Shown here: piece by piece, positions 60,378-64,000 of the stretch
Layout of the letters: every line of letters starts with the position of its first letter
Position numbering within the stretch: the first letter of the stretch is position 1
Origin: Deltaproteobacteria bacterium
GTDB lineage: Bacteria; Myxococcota_A; UBA9042; PHBI01
Length of the DNA: 64,000 nt
NCBI GenBank assembly: GCA_020632715.1
Contig: JACKFA010000011.1
Span: 62,001 to 126,000 of the forward strand
Reading direction: 5' to 3'
Notes under the pieces: generated by a model
Databases searched by the model: none
The model's input: the letters and a program-made list of their open reading frames with translations, nothing else
What the model was told of the DNA's origin: nothing
Position numbers and translations under genes: made by a program

Positions 60378-63300
60378 CTACTCGTGCGGATCCCCGGTGC
60401 CGTCGATCACGTACGCGCAGCACTGGGGCGTCGTGAAGCTCTGGCTCGCGCTCGAGATGGAATAGAACGACTGCGCGAAACAGTGGATCGCGTCGTCGCC
60501 GTGGTTGGCCGCGAGCCAGGCGCCGAAGGTCGCCTCGTCCTCGTCCGTGTACCAGGCGCGCCCGCCGCCCGGGCCGCTCGTGAGCGCGACGCGGACGGGG
60601 CCGTGGATGGGGAAGCCGCTCGCCGGGTCCTGCCACACGCGGCCGCCGCTGACGAACGCGGCCGTCTGCCCGCCGTAGTAGGTGCCACTCCAGATGAAGG
60701 GCGGCATCTGCAGGCTCCATAGCGCCTCGCACGCCACCTCGTACGAGGTCCCGAGGTTCGAGACGCGCGCGACCTCGCGACCGGGGACCTCGTTCAGCGC
60801 CTCGACGACGAAGTCGACCGTGTAGGACGTGGCCGCGGGGAGGACGATCCCCTGGAAGCCGATGTCCGCGTAGTCGCTGCTGCGGCGGAGGCGCATGAAG
60901 AGCAGGTTCCCGAAGTTGGCGTACGGCTCGACCGAGATCTCCCCGGCCTCGCCGGCCGCGAGCTCCTCGCCGAGCGGCTGGCGATACGAGTCCCCTCCCA
61001 CCTTCTCGGCGAAGGCCTGGCTCTGGCCGTCGACCGGCGAGAGCTCGACGCCGGCGCGGTAGACGTCGCCGTTCGCGAAGCGGAGGACGAAGTAGAGCCG
61101 CGGCGACGCCCCGCGGTTCGGGACGAAGGACGCGTTCCAGTAGGAGTGGTCGGAGATCGTGGGCAGGCCGACGCTCGTGACCCGCCCCACGTCGTTCGCG
61201 TGGTCGCCGCTCTCCGACACGGTGAGCCCGCCCGAGCGGACGGCGTCGATGGCGTCGACCTCCTGGCGGAAGAAGCACGGGTCGGGCGCCGCGCTGTCGA
61301 ACGCGTCCCAGGGGTACTGGCCCGTCCTCGCGGGGGCGATCTGCAAGAGCTTCGGGACCTGGTCGTTCGCGGCGACGGGGTCGGTGCACTGCGCGACGCA
61401 GATGGCCGCGCCGAGCGAGCTGTCGCACACCTCGCCCGCCGGGCAGGTGACGGCGTCGCAGGGGTCCACGCAGGCGCCGGCCTGGCAGATCGTGCCGCTC
61501 GGGCAGGCGCCGCCGCAGGGGCTCACGTTCTGGCAGACCGGGGAGCCGTTCACGTTCACGCAGACCTCGCCCGGCGAGCAGGCGATGATCTGACACGGGT
61601 CGGTCGACTGGCAGAACGGCGTGCCGCCGAGGTCGAGGCAGACGGAGCCCGGCGGGCAGGCGACGCCGGCGCACGGGTCGTCCCACTCGCAGACCGGCGT
61701 GCCGCCCGCGGCCTCACAGTGGGTGCCGGCCGCGCAGTCGACGCCGGCGCAGGGATCGCCGGCCTCGCACACGGCGGAGACGCTGTCCGTCGCGGCGTCG
61801 TACGCGTTGTGGCACGTCTCGCCCGCGGCGCACGGGGCCGCGGCGCACGGATCCTCGCAGCGCATCCCGGCCGTGCAGAGGCCGGCGCCGCCGCCACACG
61901 CGAGGCCACCGCCCGCGGGGACCGGGGCCGAGCAGACGCCGGGCTGCCCGTCGGCGATGGGGGCGGCGGTGGCGAAGTCGACGCAGGCGCTCGCGTAGCA
62001 GTCGGGCGAGGCGAGGGGGTCGAGCCCCTTCCCGACGTTGTAGTCGCGCGTCGCGAGCCAGCGCGGGTCGGCGCAGTTCGCGGTGTTGCAGGCCTCGAGG
62101 CAGATGGACCACGCGGCCGCCTCGCCGCCCGCGGTGGTCACCTCGTCGCCGCGCGGGGTGCACGTGCCGGCGCCGGCGTTGCAGCTCGCGCCGTCGAGCC
62201 CGTCGTAGGCGCAGGCGTCCTCGCCCCAGTGCCAGCGGCGCGGGCACTCGACCTCGGGGGTCCCGGGGTCGTCCGTCGCGACGTGGCCCGGGACGCAAGG
62301 GTTCGAGAGGCCGCTCGCCGGGTCGACGAAGACGCCGCACATGGCGTCGCTGCAGGGCGGGGTCGGGGCGAGGCACTCGAGCTCGGCGGGGGCGCCGACC
62401 CTCGGCTCGCAGGTGCCCCAGGCGCAGGCGTCGCCCGCGGCCTTCGACCCGCCGCGGACGCAGCGCCCGACGGTGCCGCCGCCGGCCGCCGCGACCTGCT
62501 CGCAGGTGAAGGCGGCGCAGAAGTCGCCCGTGAGGTAGCTGCAGTCGACCGCGGCGCCGCAGGGCTGGTCGGCGGCGGCGTGCGCGAAGCTGCACGTGCC
62601 GGAGACGCAGGTCCCGACGGTCCAGCAGGCGGTCCCGTCGGCGACGGGCGCGTCGTCGCAGGCGGTCGCGCTCGCGCCCGGGGTGAGGCAGGGGTTCCAG
62701 CTCGACGGGCACTGGCCGGGGGCGGCGGGGGCCGACGTGTCGCAGGTGCCGTCGGCGCGGCAGACGCCGATGGGGGTGCCGTCGTCGTGGACGCAGCGGT
62801 CGAGGTCGGGGGTGACGTCGGCGCGCGGGGCGCGGACGCAGAGGCCGGCGACGCAGGTGTCGAGGGTGCAGCTGTTGCCGTCGTTGCAGGCGAGGCAGGG
62901 GCCGCCGTCCTCGCAGTCGTCCCAGGCGCCGGAGCACTCGACCTGGCCGCCGACGAAGCCCATCGTCGGGTCGATGGTGACGGGGAAGCGGCGGCCGGTG
63001 TCGGTGAGGTAGGCGGCCGGCACGTGGAGGAGGTAGTGGCCGTCGCCGTTCTCGTCGACGACGAGCGAGTGGTCGATGGCGTAGCGGGCCTGACCCGGGG
63101 CGGCGTCCCACATGACCGGGGCCGGGATGTGGAGGCGGACGGCGCCGGTGTCGGCGTCGACGAGGTCGATGGCGCCCTGGGTGTGGACCGTCGCGGGGGG
63201 CGCGTGGGCGGCGCCGTCGGCGCGGATCTCGAGGCGGCCGGCGAAGGCGCGGAGGACGAGCTCCTCGGAGAGGTCGAGGTAGCGCGCGCCGGCGAGCGCG

Positions 63301-63851
63301 GCGGGGGCGCGGTCGACGACCCAGAGCTCCTCGACGTGTCCCTGCCAGACGCGGAAACGGAGGGCGACGCCGGGGACGACGTCGGCGTAGTCGACGCGAT
63401 CGCCGGTCGTGGCGCGGCGGAGCGCGGCGGGGACGGCGTCGGCGACGGGGGCGACGGGCGCGGCGTCGGCGAGGACGGCGACGGGGCGGAAGCGGACGTC
63501 GACGCCCGGGGCGGTGCTGCGGAGGAGCGAGGTCGGGGTGAGCGTGCGCGGGAGCTCCACGCGGCGCGCGCCGTCGTCGAAGACGTAGGCGTCGGCGTCC
63601 TCGTCGGCGACGAGGGGCAGGCGCGCGACGGGCTCGAGGACGAGCGTGCGGCCGGTCGGCGGGTCGGACGGCGTGGTCGGGTCGGACGGGGTCGTCGGGT
63701 CGCCCGGGGTGGTCGCGTCGCCCGGGGTGGCCGGGTCGCCCGGGGTCGCGGGGTCCGAGGGCGCCCGGAGGGGCGGCGGCGAAGCGGCGTCGCAGGCTGC
63801 GAGGCCGGAGAGCACGAGAAGACCGCAGACGAGACGCACGGGTGCCCGCAT
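60378..63851 (-). CDS. Large cysteine-rich repeat lipoprotein
   Basis: A 1157-residue lipoprotein: LLVLSGLAACDAAS gives Cys20. A repetitive Thr/Pro/Asp spacer follows (PATPGDPATPGDATTPGD). Residues ~75-310 are a beta-rich domain with a WDAAPGQARYAIDH-type segment, and then comes a long run of EGF-like Cys modules (CNDGNSCTLDTCVAGLC, DPCAGVDCAAGTHCEAAGGT, DPCAGVACPPGSVCLDLGGT). The last ~280 residues are a Cys-poor beta-sandwich (YWNASFVPNRGASPRLYFVL, TSYTVDFVVEALNEV). The ATG 63851 has GAGGTGGG upstream. Resembles myxobacterial surface proteins with multi-EGF stalks. Same strand as the following four-gene set but with its own 217-bp leader between. Confidence 0.82.
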   Translation of the reverse strand: MRAPVRLVCGLLVLSGLAACDAASPPPLRAPSDPATPGDPATPGDATTPGDPTTPSDPTTPSDPPTGRTLVLEPVARLPLVADEDADAYVFDDGARRVELPRTLTPTSLLRSTAPGVDVRFRPVAVLADAAPVAPVADAVPAALRRATTGDRVDYADVVPGVALRFRVWQGHVEELWVVDRAPAALAGARYLDLSEELVLRAFAGRLEIRADGAAHAPPATVHTQGAIDLVDADTGAVRLHIPAPVMWDAAPGQARYAIDHSLVVDENGDGHYLLHVPAAYLTDTGRRFPVTIDPTMGFVGGQVECSGAWDDCEDGGPCLACNDGNSCTLDTCVAGLCVRAPRADVTPDLDRCVHDDGTPIGVCRADGTCDTSAPAAPGQCPSSWNPCLTPGASATACDDAPVADGTACWTVGTCVSGTCSFAHAAADQPCGAAVDCSYLTGDFCAAFTCEQVAAAGGGTVGRCVRGGSKAAGDACAWGTCEPRVGAPAELECLAPTPPCSDAMCGVFVDPASGLSNPCVPGHVATDDPGTPEVECPRRWHWGEDACAYDGLDGASCNAGAGTCTPRGDEVTTAGGEAAAWSICLEACNTANCADPRWLATRDYNVGKGLDPLASPDCYASACVDFATAAPIADGQPGVCSAPVPAGGGLACGGGAGLCTAGMRCEDPCAAAPCAAGETCHNAYDAATDSVSAVCEAGDPCAGVDCAAGTHCEAAGGTPVCEWDDPCAGVACPPGSVCLDLGGTPFCQSTDPCQIIACSPGEVCVNVNGSPVCQNVSPCGGACPSGTICQAGACVDPCDAVTCPAGEVCDSSLGAAICVAQCTDPVAANDQVPKLLQIAPARTGQYPWDAFDSAAPDPCFFRQEVDAIDAVRSGGLTVSESGDHANDVGRVTSVGLPTISDHSYWNASFVPNRGASPRLYFVLRFANGDVYRAGVELSPVDGQSQAFAEKVGGDSYRQPLGEELAAGEAGEISVEPYANFGNLLFMRLRRSSDYADIGFQGIVLPAATSYTVDFVVEALNEVPGREVARVSNLGTSYEVACEALWSLQMPPFIWSGTYYGGQTAAFVSGGRVWQDPASGFPIHGPVRVALTSGPGGGRAWYTDEDEATFGAWLAANHGDDAIHCFAQSFYSISSASQSFTTPQCCAYVIDGTGDPHE

Positions 63852-64000
63852 GACCCACCTCGAAGACAGCGCTGGAGAGAGGACCGCACGGCCGCTCGCG
63901 CCCAGGGGGGGCACGGCAGCAGGAGCGTTTTTCGGGAAAGTGGGTGCCGCAAACACCCGGGTACAATCTCCCATGACGCCGATCTGCACGCAATCGTCGC

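Noticed and set aside
63973..64000. ATG near the right edge as the start of a plus-strand gene
   Set aside because: Only nine codons are visible and there is no clear ribosome site; not supportable.

Overview
The window is very GC-rich and gene-dense. It carries an unusually large load of surface and secreted proteins: lipoproteins with Cys-rich 'GVDCGGPC' repeats, CHAT/TPR/ankyrin proteins, ECF sigma plus membrane partner operons, a GspC-like PDZ protein, ovothiol synthase, a ceramide-type glucosyltransferase and HNH genes in palindromic repeats. This suggests a myxobacterium-like (former Deltaproteobacteria, perhaps Sandaracinaceae/Polyangia) chromosome. The assignment is inferred from gene content; no rRNA, tRNA or phylogenetic marker was seen.

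Layout. 1-7717: trehalose/alpha-glucan operon (treZ fragment, GH57-DUF3536, treY) ending in a type IB topoisomerase, with 4-base start/stop overlaps at the last two junctions. 7908-12465: a secreted DUF11 protein, a MerR/TipAS regulator, a scrambled second copy of both between them, and an MNT-HEPN toxin-antitoxin cassette set between 50-bp direct repeats. 12431-16518: GspC-like protein, TPR protein and a Cys-rich lipoprotein. 16786-27220: a GT2-GH16 fusion, a GT39-type glycosyltransferase, an M81 (MlrC) peptidase with a sphingosine-phosphate-lyase-like PLP enzyme, a DUF695/RraB-like protein and a peptidoglycan-binding NlpC/CHAP-like protein. 27470-36760: two ECF sigma operons on the minus strand, one with two small lipoproteins and one with a CHAT lipoprotein, separated by an EIIA-like protein, a MITE-like palindrome and a frameshifted GT21 gene. 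36800-46838: OvoA, a porin, a DHFR-like reductase, a lipidated barnase/barstar pair, an alpha/beta hydrolase, a collagen-like lipoprotein, ArfB, and a protein sharing a leader motif with the NlpC/CHAP-like protein.

46848-49156: an HNH endonuclease gene bracketed by inverted copies of a ~250-bp element with 15-bp terminal inverted repeats, plus ACAGTCCCCGGGGACTGT palindromes. 49261-63851: a minus-strand set made of a large Cys-rich lipoprotein and then a coupled four-gene operon (outer-membrane protein, Ig-like lipoprotein, HExxH metallopeptidase, and a giant ankyrin/TPR/CHAT lipoprotein). I regard this operon as the best candidate for an undescribed system: a cell-envelope caspase-like machine.

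Sequence quality matters here. Two genes (GT21 and the ankyrin-CHAT protein) carry single-base frameshifts. The duplicated MerR/DUF11 region differs mostly by indels and in part reads as a blend of two sequences. Some apparent pseudogenes may therefore be assembly errors.
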